Source: Viridibacillus sp050279675
GTDB taxonomy: Bacteria; Bacillota; Bacilli; Bacillales_A; Planococcaceae
Length of the DNA: 64,000 nucleotides
NCBI RefSeq assembly: GCF_050279675.1
Contig: NZ_JBNNUK010000019.1
Location: forward strand, 5,075-69,074
Reading direction: 5' to 3'
The stretch's first letter is position 1; the number at the start of each line of letters is the position of its first letter. Made by a program: the position numbers and the translations under genes. The notes beneath the pieces were generated by a model. That model worked only from the letters and a program-made list of their open reading frames with translations. It did not search any database and was not told the origin of the DNA. Positions 51,168 to 59,837 of the stretch are shown here, piece by piece.

Positions 51168-53504
51168 ATGGGTTCAGAATTTCTGCAGGAGCAAAAACGT
51201 GTGGATAGTGTAATAGAGACAATAACGGAGCGTATCAGCAAATTAGAGGAAGAAACTTCTCGACGTCAAAACGAACTGGTTAGTATACGAAAACACTTCT
51301 TTGATGAAGTAAAAGTGAATCTTGATACTTTTGACGATTATCTTGAAACCATCATCGGCTTGAGACAAGAGGCTCAAGCTCTAACTGTAAGTCAAAGCAC
51401 CGATAGACATGTATCTAAGAGATTGTCTACGCTTCGACGTATGCAGGAGGTTCCCTACTTCGGCCGAATCGATTTCATTGAAGAAGGAGAATCTACTCAG
51501 GAACAAATCTATATTGGCATTTCCACACTTACAGATGCAAGTGGCGAGGAATTTCTTATCTATGACTGGAGGGCACCTATCTCAAGTATCTACTATGAGT
51601 ACCAGACTGGACCGGCTAAGTATGCAACACTTGAGGGTGAAATCAAAGGCATTTTGGAGAAAAAGGGACAATATCTTATCCGTGACGGTGTTCTTCAATC
51701 CATGTTCGATACGAGTCTTACCATTGGAGACGAGATTTTACAACAGGTACTGGGCAAAGGCACAGATAAACATATGCACAATATAGTAGCTACGATCCAA
51801 CAGGAGCAAAATCGAATCATCCGTCATGATCGTGGGAAACTGCTTATTGTACACGGTGCAGCTGGCAGTGGCAAGACATCGGCCGCCCTGCAGCGGATCG
51901 CTTTTTTACTCTACAAAAATCGAGATAGTATGAATGCTGATCAAATAATTCTATTTTCACCAAATTCGATGTTTAACAGTTATGTATCCAGTGTGCTTCC
52001 AGAACTTGGAGAAGAGAATATGCAGCAGGTCACATTTCAGGAATACTTAGACCATCGGCTGAGTACAGAGTTTCAAGTTGAAAATCCCTACGAGCAATTG
52101 GAATATGTTTTAACTACTACGAACACCCCTTCCTACAAGTCAAGGGTTGCGAGCATTCGATTCAAAGCATCACCTCTTTTTTTCAATGCTATTGAATTAT
52201 ATATGAAATCGTTAGAGTTCTCTGGAATGATATTCAAGGACTTGATCTTCAGAGGAGAACCGATTGTTACTGCGGGGCAAATAGCAGAAAGGTTTTATAG
52301 TAACGACACTTCACTCCGATTCCATAATAGACTTGAAAAGTTAAAGGATTGGCTAGTTAAGACAATCAACGAAACTCAAAAGGCAGAACTGACTAAGCCG
52401 TGGGTACAGGAAAAAATCGAGCTACTTAACGACGAGGATTATCACAACGCCCATACCTACTTAGCAAAAAAACGCGGCTTTACGGGAGAATCGATTGCCG
52501 ATTATGAGGTTGAGCCTGAGGTACTTGCCCGATTGATTGTTCAACAAAAATTGAAGCCGTTACGTAAACGCGTCGGAACATTTGGTTTCATCGACATTAA
52601 AGGAATATATAAGCAACTTTTTGCTGAACCCCTGCAGATCAAACAGTGGATAGAGGGAGAAACACCCGCGGAGTGGGCGGAGATTTGTCAAGAAACGCTG
52701 GAAATGCTGGATGAAAGCAAACTATCTTATGAAGATGCTACTCCATTCTTATTTATGAAAGAGATGATTCAAGGCTTTCAGACGAACGGCTCGATAAAGC
52801 ACATACTTATTGACGAGGCTCAGGATTATTCACCGTTTCAATTCGAGTTTCTTAAGCGTTTATTTCCTTCTGCAAAAATGACTGTGCTAGGTGACTTTAA
52901 TCAGGCAATATTCGCCCACGCAAGCGAAATGGATGATTTTCGTACACTTATGAGCTTATACGGACAGGATGAAACGGAAGTAATTAACATGACACGCAGC
53001 TACCGATCCACAAAACCGATTATCGAATTTACACGCAGACTAGTACCTAACGGCGAACGGATTATCCCTTTCGAACGCGACGGTGAGCTACCCGTGCTGA
53101 TACAATTGCTCAATCACACTGAACTGCACCACTGCATCGCATCCAAAGTTGCAACTTTGCGAAGTCAACGTCATAACAGTATTGCTATAATATGTAAATC
53201 ATCTAAGGAAAGTAAAAGTGCATTCGAAGCCTTGTCTCACATCGATGATATTAAGCTCGTTAAAAGCGGCTCGATTGAATATGAACAAGGAGTTGTTGTC
53301 ATACCGTCGTATTTGGCTAAAGGCATTGAATTCGACGCTGTCATTATTTATGATGCATCAGAGCAAGTTTATGGCGATGAGAGCCTTCGCAGAGCATTTT
53401 ACACCGCCTGTACTAGAGCTATGCATCATTTGCAACTTTACAGTGTAGGTGAACCGACCCCATTATTGCGAAACGTCTTGCGGGAAAGTTACATCCAAGC
53501 TTGA
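51168..53504 (+). CDS. helD: RNA polymerase recycling ATPase HelD (UvrD/Rep-like)
   Basis: A 778-aa superfamily I helicase-like ATPase. An N-terminal coiled coil (about residues 5-75) precedes DWRAPISSIYYEYQ (133-146), a HelD hallmark. Walker A GAAGSGKTSAA is at 230-240, ILIDEAQDYSP near 548 is motif II, and GDFNQAIFA, YRSTKPIIEF and TRAMHHLQLY are later helicase motifs. HelD removes stalled RNA polymerase from DNA. The ATG is placed 8 bases after AAGGAG. Base composition in the middle (for example around 51.85 kb) is richer in GC than the flanks, which may indicate a separate origin. Some HelD proteins aid rifampicin tolerance; nothing here shows that. Confidence 0.9.
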   Translation: MGSEFLQEQKRVDSVIETITERISKLEEETSRRQNELVSIRKHFFDEVKVNLDTFDDYLETIIGLRQEAQALTVSQSTDRHVSKRLSTLRRMQEVPYFGRIDFIEEGESTQEQIYIGISTLTDASGEEFLIYDWRAPISSIYYEYQTGPAKYATLEGEIKGILEKKGQYLIRDGVLQSMFDTSLTIGDEILQQVLGKGTDKHMHNIVATIQQEQNRIIRHDRGKLLIVHGAAGSGKTSAALQRIAFLLYKNRDSMNADQIILFSPNSMFNSYVSSVLPELGEENMQQVTFQEYLDHRLSTEFQVENPYEQLEYVLTTTNTPSYKSRVASIRFKASPLFFNAIELYMKSLEFSGMIFKDLIFRGEPIVTAGQIAERFYSNDTSLRFHNRLEKLKDWLVKTINETQKAELTKPWVQEKIELLNDEDYHNAHTYLAKKRGFTGESIADYEVEPEVLARLIVQQKLKPLRKRVGTFGFIDIKGIYKQLFAEPLQIKQWIEGETPAEWAEICQETLEMLDESKLSYEDATPFLFMKEMIQGFQTNGSIKHILIDEAQDYSPFQFEFLKRLFPSAKMTVLGDFNQAIFAHASEMDDFRTLMSLYGQDETEVINMTRSYRSTKPIIEFTRRLVPNGERIIPFERDGELPVLIQLLNHTELHHCIASKVATLRSQRHNSIAIICKSSKESKSAFEALSHIDDIKLVKSGSIEYEQGVVVIPSYLAKGIEFDAVIIYDASEQVYGDESLRRAFYTACTRAMHHLQLYSVGEPTPLLRNVLRESYIQA

Positions 53505-53565
53505 TTTAAACTAAATTTTAACGGTAAACACATGAGGCAATTACTTAATTAGGAATAATTTAATG

Positions 53566-53618
53566 AGCCGAAGGTATGTAAGTTTTTATTCACCGCTTAC
53601 ATATTTTTCGGCTTTTTT
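53566..53618 (+). terminator. Terminator of helD
   Basis: AGCCGAAGGTATGTAAG pairs with CTTACATATTTTTCGGCT (one bulge region), followed by TTTTTGC, 60 bases past the stop codon. Confidence 0.88.
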
Positions 53619-53750
53619 GCATTAATAAAATACAGCCATAAACTTAAGCAATGTCCTCAATGAGTGCATATCCATTCCAATTAAAACGTATCTTAATCTG
53701 ACCAATGCAGTTGTTTTCAACTTAATAAAAAATACAACTTTCCCCTCTTC

Positions 53751-53850
53751 TACAACTAACCAACCTCATTAGTACAATCACTTCATCATAAAGAGAGTTA
53801 ATCCTTCTTGGATGAACGCTCCCTTTAGTTGAACAAAAGTAAGCTGCCAC
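53751..53850. repeat. Possible divergent copy of the dispersed palindromic repeat (R6)
   Basis: ACAACTAACC at the left and TTTAGTTGAAC at the right are like the ends of the other copies, but the middle differs and lacks the GAGC...GCTC stem. It lies downstream of the minus-strand gene that ends at 53877. Confidence 0.3.
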
Positions 53851-53876
53851 TTTTTCGACTGATAATTACTCCACTC

Positions 53877-54428
53877 TTAGGTCTTTTTTGTTTTGCAAAA
53901 GATAAAATGATCATCATGATTCCACACATGCAGATGATCAGCACGGTATCCACGAAGCCACAACACTCCGTTTATTCGTCTAAGATAAAAGCCTTTCGGA
54001 AAATCATCGTCTTCAGTTAGTATCTCCGATGCTATTGTAATGGAGCCGGATGGAGCTTGATGTCGCTGCTGAAAAGGATTCCCCGAAAAACCTTCAGGCT
54101 GATCCAGATACCCCAGTCTAAGGTGAGCTCCTAGCTCAAGCGGACACAATTCCAAACCAAGTTCGCTCGCTCTTTTAAAAATTTGAGTCGTATTAGCCCC
54201 ATTAGGAAAGCCAAGATCGCTAACGGTTAATTCAACGGTCTGCACGCTATACTTTGTATCAGAAGTCGTAAATTTATCATCAGCTAACAGCCTCTCACCA
54301 TACTCATTCATCAAAATAGATTGTAGTTGCAATTTTTGAATAAGTTGCGATTTCGTAAGTCCGCCAATTTCTACTGTTCTGGATATAATCGGGCAATTAG
54401 GGTATACTTTCTCATTTTCGATACGCAT
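53877..54428 (-). CDS. Conserved hypothetical protein
   Basis: A 183-aa soluble protein. GGLTKSQLIQKLQLQSILMN, FTTSDTKYSVQTVELTVSDL, and APSGSITIASEILTEDDDFP followed by KGFYLRRINGVLWLRGYRAD are conserved in a Bacillus family known only as hypothetical, occasionally mislabelled helicase. No helicase motif is present. AGGAGTGAATACGA precedes the ATG. It points toward helD convergently but is separated by its own flanking repeat. Confidence 0.75.
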   Translation of the reverse strand: MRIENEKVYPNCPIISRTVEIGGLTKSQLIQKLQLQSILMNEYGERLLADDKFTTSDTKYSVQTVELTVSDLGFPNGANTTQIFKRASELGLELCPLELGAHLRLGYLDQPEGFSGNPFQQRHQAPSGSITIASEILTEDDDFPKGFYLRRINGVLWLRGYRADHLHVWNHDDHFIFCKTKKT

Positions 54429-54520
54429 TCGTATTCACTCCTAACAAATTGGATATACAAGCTCAAAAACCGATATATTAGAGTGTATTTAATATTCTAC
54501 AATTCCCGATAAGTTCATTG

Positions 54521-54605
54521 TTCAACTAACCTGTACTTTTAATTGAGGAAGAAAAAAGAGCCGTCTAAACAGCTCAAAGATTTTCTACTAAAGCACCCCG
54601 TTACT
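54521..54605 (-). repeat. Dispersed palindromic repeat, copy R3 (carries a terminator)
   Basis: Starts TTCAACTAACC and contains AAGAAAAAAGAGCCGTCTAA, ACAGCTC and TCTACTAAAGCACCCCGTTA. On the minus strand GAGCTGTTT...AGACGGCTC is followed by TTTTTTC. It begins 13 bases after the stop codon of the HExxH gene and almost certainly terminates it. Confidence 0.8.
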
Positions 54606-54617
54606 CTAAGAAGGAAA

Positions 54618-55850
54618 TTACGATTGATTATTATTAACAAATAAGTGATAATTATTTCCTTCTTTCAAATATCTCCCTTTTATTTCGCCAACACCTTCTA
54701 CTACAAGCGAATCAATATTTTCGATGGGTTTATCCTTTAATATTAAATGTAATTTTTTTATGTCTTGTAGCCTACCTTTAAAATCAGTAATAACCTGTTG
54801 TTGTAACATGTAGTCTTCATTATTAATTCTAACCTTAATAAAGTTTTTATGTAAAAGCTTATCTTCTAGGAAAATAATATTCATTGGGTCAAATGATTTT
54901 GCGATTATTTCTCCCTCAATACTTAGAAGAATTCCTTTTTGTTCATTAAACTTTTTAAATTCTTTCTTCCTATTTTCTAATGTAAAAATTATCACTTCCT
55001 CAGTTTCTGAGCTTATTTCGATTTCTATGTGATCAATTTGATTACTTTTTATAAAGTTACCTGAGAGTCGCTTGAAATAATCATATAATGTTTCCTCTGT
55101 ACTCAAAAAACCTTCTTCCCAACCTGGTGAAAGTTCATCTAGTAATAAACACATAAACAAACCTGAACTATAACAGCTTCTTCGTATATTAGAAGTAGAC
55201 TCATATTTGTTTATTAAGGATTGTCCGTAATTTTGTAAAACTGAACCATAAGCTAATGAGCTTTTCTCTTCGTAAGCTTTTAATTCCACATACCACGCAG
55301 GTCCCTCAACGGTTTCTATTAAGTTTTCATATATTAGATACTCATTAATTTTTGTTGCTCTTTTTTCTTTTAGCTCTATGAACGTATTAAGAAATTCTTT
55401 CTTCTTAAGCGTATTTTTTTCTAACAACGCATTATATAGATTTATTCTTTCTAGATTTCTTAATTGCACATTTTCTTCTGATAAAGGATATGTGACTCCT
55501 AGTATTTCATCAGGAAATCGATTTTCCCCCTTAATATATTGATAACCGTGAAATAATTCGTGTACGAGAATAGAAAACAAGCCTTCATAGTCCTCATACA
55601 ATTGGAGATCTACAATTGCTGTTGGATATTCTTCATAGAGGATTAGTGTACAACCATTAAACTGTTCATCTCGTTTTAAAATTTGATATGCATTTTGTTG
55701 ATTACCTTTAAATTTAGGATGATTGTATAAATAAACATTGCAATTATCATATAAGGCATAAGCAACCATTTCAAAATCTGGCCAATAATTCTCCAATTTT
55801 GCTTCTACTAATTCTTCTATTATTCTATTTATATAGTTAGTCATAGGCAT
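54618..55850 (-). CDS. Putative zinc metallopeptidase-like protein (HExxH)
   Basis: A 410-aa protein without signal peptide. LVHELFHGYQYIKGENRFPD (about residues 93-112) holds HExxH, and ETVEGPAWYVELKAYE (about 190-205) offers a downstream Glu as third zinc ligand, the gluzincin arrangement. The N-terminal part FEMVAYALYDNCNVYLYNHP and the C-terminal beta-rich part are not familiar. The start is the Met after GGGAGGGGAATA. It might be a cytoplasmic peptidase or an inactive relative. It is followed directly by a repeat-borne terminator, hence monocistronic. Confidence 0.6.
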   Translation of the reverse strand: MPMTNYINRIIEELVEAKLENYWPDFEMVAYALYDNCNVYLYNHPKFKGNQQNAYQILKRDEQFNGCTLILYEEYPTAIVDLQLYEDYEGLFSILVHELFHGYQYIKGENRFPDEILGVTYPLSEENVQLRNLERINLYNALLEKNTLKKKEFLNTFIELKEKRATKINEYLIYENLIETVEGPAWYVELKAYEEKSSLAYGSVLQNYGQSLINKYESTSNIRRSCYSSGLFMCLLLDELSPGWEEGFLSTEETLYDYFKRLSGNFIKSNQIDHIEIEISSETEEVIIFTLENRKKEFKKFNEQKGILLSIEGEIIAKSFDPMNIIFLEDKLLHKNFIKVRINNEDYMLQQQVITDFKGRLQDIKKLHLILKDKPIENIDSLVVEGVGEIKGRYLKEGNNYHLFVNNNQS

Positions 55851-55931
55851 TATTCCCCTCCCTTTCATGCAGTTACCATTGTAACTTGATCTATACATGA
55901 AGTTATTCATCCTTCTTTGAAAGGTTACTTA

Positions 55932-56023
55932 TTGAACTAAACTACCCATTAGTCATTAGTTGAAGAAGAAAAAAGAGCCGTCTAAACAGCTCAAAGATTT
56001 TCTACTAAAGCAACCCGTTAGCT
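55932..56023 (-). repeat. Dispersed palindromic repeat, copy R4 (carries a terminator)
   Basis: TTGAACTAAAC, TTAGTTGAAG, AAGAAAAAAGAGCCGTCTAA, ACAGCTC, TCTACTAAAGCAACCCGTTA: nearly identical over 58 bases to copy R3. It lies 14 bases downstream of the saccharopine-dehydrogenase-like gene and in the correct orientation to terminate it. Confidence 0.8.
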
Positions 56024-56036
56024 TAATAACTATTTT

Positions 56037-57098
56037 TTATTTTTCAAATTCCTCGATTACAATGTTCGGGCAATTTATTTCAGATAGTAATTCTTCTAAA
56101 TCTAATACTTCAAAAGGGAAGACTACACCTTTCACCTTTTTTTGTAGAGCAATTTTTGTTAGTGAAGCAGTAACCATTGCCGTTGTATGATAATCAGAAA
56201 AAGTAGATATAGATACTATTTTCACCTTTTCCTTATTACCAATTAAACCTTTCACTTCAACAGTAAGAAAAGCATTTTCATTTTTATTTGTATTATGTTT
56301 GACTATTTTAGATAAAAATTTATTACCAAACTTATGTATAATTTCAAAGAAACCAAGTCTTCTTAGTAAAGAAACCAGTTTATTAAAAATATTAACATTC
56401 CAAGAAGTCCAATAATTTATAGAATTAACTTTTAATTTGTTTTTTAATAAAATTTTCTCTGAATGGTGTATAAGTCTAACCTCTTTTTCTTTATGATGAT
56501 TAAGAAAATACATTTTTCTTTTTTTAGTAAATCCAGATATAATTTTGTTTTCAAACTTTACTTGTTGAGAAATAATTTTAAGCATATCTAAAATTCCAGA
56601 TATCCCTGCTTTAGCATTAGTATTTTGTAATAATCCTACATTTATCTCTGTTACTTCTTCGAAATTTGAAACAGCTTTTTGTACCATTAACCCTGATAAT
56701 CCAGGGAAAAAACCTGACATTACAATAGAACCTACGTTATTCATTTCTGCACTCTGATTTAATTCATTTACTTTCTCTATAAAGTCATAAAATGGGGTAA
56801 CATCTAGACATATTATCTTATTATCTATACAAATTTTTTGGACGTTTGGAACTTCCTGTTTTAAGACAACTACTACAATATCAATATTTTCAATTACTCT
56901 CTTTACATTTTCCACCTTATTTACATCTAAATATTTGAATTGAACATTATTGTTAAGAGAATTTGCTAGCTTCTTTCCTCTCTCAGCTTTATAATCTGTT
57001 ACTATTAACTTTATTTGATTATCAAATATTCGTAATAATTCGATACAAACTAATTTACCAAGAACTCCAGATGCCCCAATAACCAATATTTTTTTCAT
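56037..57098 (-). CDS. Saccharopine dehydrogenase-like NAD(P)-binding protein
   Basis: A 353-aa oxidoreductase-like protein. MKKILVIGASGVLGKLVCIE is a Rossmann GxxGxxG loop; DVTPFYDFIEKVNELNQSAE and VMSGFFPGLSGLMVQKAVSN (about residues 127-146) are typical of saccharopine dehydrogenase/homospermidine synthase-like proteins. The substrate is unknown; no lysine pathway genes are near. AGGTAGG precedes the ATG. The gene is very AT-rich and Asn/Lys-rich, more so than its neighbours. Confidence 0.8.
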   Translation of the reverse strand: MKKILVIGASGVLGKLVCIELLRIFDNQIKLIVTDYKAERGKKLANSLNNNVQFKYLDVNKVENVKRVIENIDIVVVVLKQEVPNVQKICIDNKIICLDVTPFYDFIEKVNELNQSAEMNNVGSIVMSGFFPGLSGLMVQKAVSNFEEVTEINVGLLQNTNAKAGISGILDMLKIISQQVKFENKIISGFTKKRKMYFLNHHKEKEVRLIHHSEKILLKNKLKVNSINYWTSWNVNIFNKLVSLLRRLGFFEIIHKFGNKFLSKIVKHNTNKNENAFLTVEVKGLIGNKEKVKIVSISTFSDYHTTAMVTASLTKIALQKKVKGVVFPFEVLDLEELLSEINCPNIVIEEFEK

Positions 57099-57165
57099 AA
57101 CACCAAAACCTACCTGTTATTTACATTTTTATTAATTTCAACACATAAGGGTAATTCTAAAACTT

Positions 57166-57250
57166 ATTCAATAAACCTGTCCCGTTTGCTGAATAAGAAA
57201 AAAGAGCTGTCTGAACAGATCAAAGATTTTCTACTAAAACAAATGTTAGT
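57166..57250 (-). repeat. Dispersed palindromic repeat, copy R5 (carries a terminator)
   Basis: ATTCAATAAACC, CTGAATAAGAAAAAAGAGCT, CTGAACAGATC and TTTTCTACTAAAAC follow the order of copies R3 and R4 with more changes. On the minus strand GATCTGTTC...AGCTC precedes TTTTTTC. It lies 120 bases downstream of the methyltransferase gene. Confidence 0.65.
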
Positions 57251-57373
57251 AAAATTATTATTATTTTTTAGGAGTGATAAAAGAATTTTCGAGACAAAAA
57301 ATAGGCGAAAGTTGCGGTTAGTAAAATTGCCAATAATTGAATAAAATATTCTTAAGTACAAAATCCCGTTACC

Positions 57374-58144
57374 TTAATCTTTGAGACGGCAATGGACAAC
57401 CATAGAGACACTATCTTTATTAAATCTTGCCTTTTTCCATGACCCATAAAGCTCGACTAATTCAAAACCATTTGATTTAAGAAGTCTCTCTAATTCCAAA
57501 GGAAATGTATAACGTAACAATATAGAATCTTTATTTGTAATAATCAAAGTACCATTTTCAATCATTTCACTTGTAGTTGTACAATTCAAAATTTGTGTAT
57601 TATGGTCATATACTTCAAGATGTTTTTCATGAACAATTTGTTTATTGTTAATTGTATTTCGTTCAACTGTTTCTTCAACAGTGGCTAGTTCCTTCAAAAT
57701 TGGATTACGTGTGTCAAAGATAAAGGAACCTTTTGATTGTAAGTGTGCTTTAACCGAAGTAAACAGATCATCTTGACTTTCATTTGTTAAAAAGTGCTGA
57801 AAAGAATTCCCTGTCATAAAAATCAGTGGTGAATTAATAGGTAAATTTAATTTTGTGCAGTCTTGCTGCATAAACTGAATGTTTAAATCTTCTAATGCAG
57901 CTTTGTATTTAGCTTGATTTAACATTCCATTATGAATATCTATTCCATACATTGTATACCCTTTTTTCGCCATAGGAATCGTCAAACGGCCTGTTCCACA
58001 AGCCAATTCAATAATCGGTTGATTACTGTCTTGGGCACACTCTAGAATGAATGCTAAATCTTCCTGATAGTGATTATACAATTGATCATATTTTACAGGA
58101 TCGGTGTATTTCTCTAAATTTCCTTCAAAAATATCTAAAGTCAA
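57374..58144 (-). CDS. Class I SAM-dependent methyltransferase
   Basis: A 256-aa enzyme. PIIELACGTGRLTIPMAKKG (about residues 43-62) is motif I, YGIDIHNGMLNQAKYKA the acidic loop, LIFMTGNSFQHFLTNESQDD motif IV with post-motif GSFIFDTRNPIL. The layout matches the methyltransferase_25 group. The substrate is unknown. The start is TTG after AAAAGGGGGAATTTA. It stands alone. Confidence 0.88.
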   Translation of the reverse strand: MTLDIFEGNLEKYTDPVKYDQLYNHYQEDLAFILECAQDSNQPIIELACGTGRLTIPMAKKGYTMYGIDIHNGMLNQAKYKAALEDLNIQFMQQDCTKLNLPINSPLIFMTGNSFQHFLTNESQDDLFTSVKAHLQSKGSFIFDTRNPILKELATVEETVERNTINNKQIVHEKHLEVYDHNTQILNCTTTSEMIENGTLIITNKDSILLRYTFPLELERLLKSNGFELVELYGSWKKARFNKDSVSMVVHCRLKD

Positions 58145-58633
58145 ATAAATTCCCCCTTTTCAAGAAACTAATTATACGAACAACAAATTCTTCGACTACC
58201 TTTTCAATAAAGCACTAACCTTCCCTTTACGTACATTTCTTCACATTCCACATAATAATATTAACATAAATATCCAATAAAAATATCCCCTCAACTCTAG
58301 GAATTCTAAAGACATGAGATGATTTTACTCAAACTTAATAAATGATCAAACTTTTTTCAAATTATTCATTCTCTTTCACAGAGATACACTACGACACTTT
58401 ATTAGACACATCTCATCCTTATACAAATATAATTTCCACTAGCAAATTATTTTTTCGCAAAGTAATTTATGTTCAAATTATGTCTCAATTCCCGAAATTT
58501 CGACTCTATATGACAATTATCACTATCAACTTATTCCTAACCTGTTGTACATTAACGTTAATAGATGGTTTGTTCCACCTTTTCTTGCGAACGTACACGC
58601 CATTACATTACATCTAAAGGGGAAAATATTATA
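58145..58633. other. Intergenic stretch between divergent genes
   Basis: No supported gene in about 490 bases. A 91-codon plus-strand frame at 58342-58617 has no ribosome binding site and an unlikely composition. The promoter of the DegV gene should lie here. Confidence 0.35.
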
Positions 58634-59482
58634 ATGACTAAGAAGATTGCTTGGGTAACTGATACAGCTGCGTTGCTAAATGAGACATTCATAGAAAAGT
58701 ATAATGTTCATGTTTTGCCATTAAATATAGTATTCTCTGAAGGCGCTTTCAGAGAAACAGTCGATATGACACATGATGAATTTTATGACAAACTCCGCAC
58801 TGCTAAAGTACATCCAAAAACATCACAGCCAGCCATCGGTGAAATGGTAGAGCTTTACGAAAAATTAAAGGCTGAAGGCTATGACTGTGCGGTGGCCGTG
58901 CATACTTCTAGCGATTTATCTGGAACATACCAAAGTTCACAAACTGCTGCACAAATGGCGAATTTTAAAGTTTACTCAATTGATTCGAAGATCGGCTCAT
59001 ATCCAATGGGTAAAATGATTAAGGACGGAACTACACTGGTTGATAAGGGGCTCGACATAGAGGAAGTTGTTACTCATATTGAAGAAATGACAGAAAATGC
59101 TGAGCTATCTTTCATTCCATCTAGCTTAGATCAACTGCATAAAAGTGGACGTGTATCAGGTACTAAAGCATTCTTAAGTAATTTATTAAATATAAAAGTG
59201 GTTATTTCATTTGATAACGGGAAAGTGGTTATGAAGGAGAAGGTTCGAGCTGATAAGAGAGCGAAAAAGTATGTGACAGATTTACTTCGGAACGATATGA
59301 AGAACGCAGATATCAAAGAAGTCGCCGTCATCAATTGTAACAATGACAAAGATGCTCAAACCTGGAGAGCTGAACTATCACAAGAATTCCCCGAACTTCA
59401 AGTGCTAGTCCTACCACTTAGTGCATGTGTTGGCGTACATGCTGGTGAAGGTACGACTGGACTTAGCTGGGTGAAATGCTAA
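58634..59482 (+). CDS. DegV family fatty-acid-binding protein
   Basis: A 282-aa protein with the DegV pattern: IAWVTDTAALLNETFIEKYN at the start, HPKTSQPAIGEMVELYEKLK (about residues 56-75), VHTSSDLSGTYQSSQTAA, YSIDSKIGSYPMG and the C-terminal ACVGVHAGEGTTGLSW. Known members bind fatty acids and serve as FakB subunits of fatty acid kinase. The start is the Met after AAGGGGAAAATATTATA. It has its own terminator; no fakA lies nearby. Confidence 0.9.
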   Translation: MTKKIAWVTDTAALLNETFIEKYNVHVLPLNIVFSEGAFRETVDMTHDEFYDKLRTAKVHPKTSQPAIGEMVELYEKLKAEGYDCAVAVHTSSDLSGTYQSSQTAAQMANFKVYSIDSKIGSYPMGKMIKDGTTLVDKGLDIEEVVTHIEEMTENAELSFIPSSLDQLHKSGRVSGTKAFLSNLLNIKVVISFDNGKVVMKEKVRADKRAKKYVTDLLRNDMKNADIKEVAVINCNNDKDAQTWRAELSQEFPELQVLVLPLSACVGVHAGEGTTGLSWVKC

Positions 59483-59495
59483 AAATAAATGAATT

Positions 59496-59544
59496 AGACC
59501 TTTGATTAGTATTGCAGTTTAGATGCTAACAAAGGTCTTTTTTT
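59496..59544 (+). terminator. Terminator of the DegV gene
   Basis: AGACCTTTG and CAAAGGTCT form a 9-bp stem around a 25-base loop, followed by TTTTTTG, 14 bases past the stop codon. Confidence 0.85.
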
Positions 59545-59577
59545 GACTTCTTTCTAGAAAATATTCGATATCCTCGA

Positions 59578-59775
59578 TTATTTTTCACTATTTGCTAGTA
59601 TTTTCTCTTTTTTATTATCAAAAATTTTCAACAGTAGATTACAAGAACAAATAAACGACATTACACTAGTAATAGTACGCAATACAAAGGTATCATTAGG
59701 AAAGTCAAATAAAATATACCCTAAACAATATATATATGATAAAACTATCATCGATTTTAATAATGTTTTTTTCAT
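59578..59775 (-). CDS. Small membrane protein (65 aa)
   Basis: Two hydrophobic helices (LKSMIVLSYIYCLGYILFD, LRTITSVMSFICSCNLLLKI) and a polar tail DNKKEKILANSEK. AAAGAGGGGATATTCC precedes the ATG. No family recognised. It follows the broken chemotaxis receptor gene on the same strand. Confidence 0.55.
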   Translation of the reverse strand: MKKTLLKSMIVLSYIYCLGYILFDFPNDTFVLRTITSVMSFICSCNLLLKIFDNKKEKILANSEK

Positions 59776-59837
59776 GGAATATCCCCTCTTTAAATTGTAC
59801 TTCTTACACTACGAATATCGAAATACTTTTTCTTTTA

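Noticed and set aside
53877..54428. Helicase
   Set aside because: Relatives may carry this label, perhaps from proximity to helD-like genes; no Walker or other helicase motif is present.
57164..57361. 65-codon minus-strand frame
   Set aside because: It lies over repeat copy R5 and its flank; the repeat explains the sequence.
58342..58617. 91-codon plus-strand frame before the DegV gene
   Set aside because: No ribosome binding site, unlikely composition, and it overlaps the start of the DegV gene.
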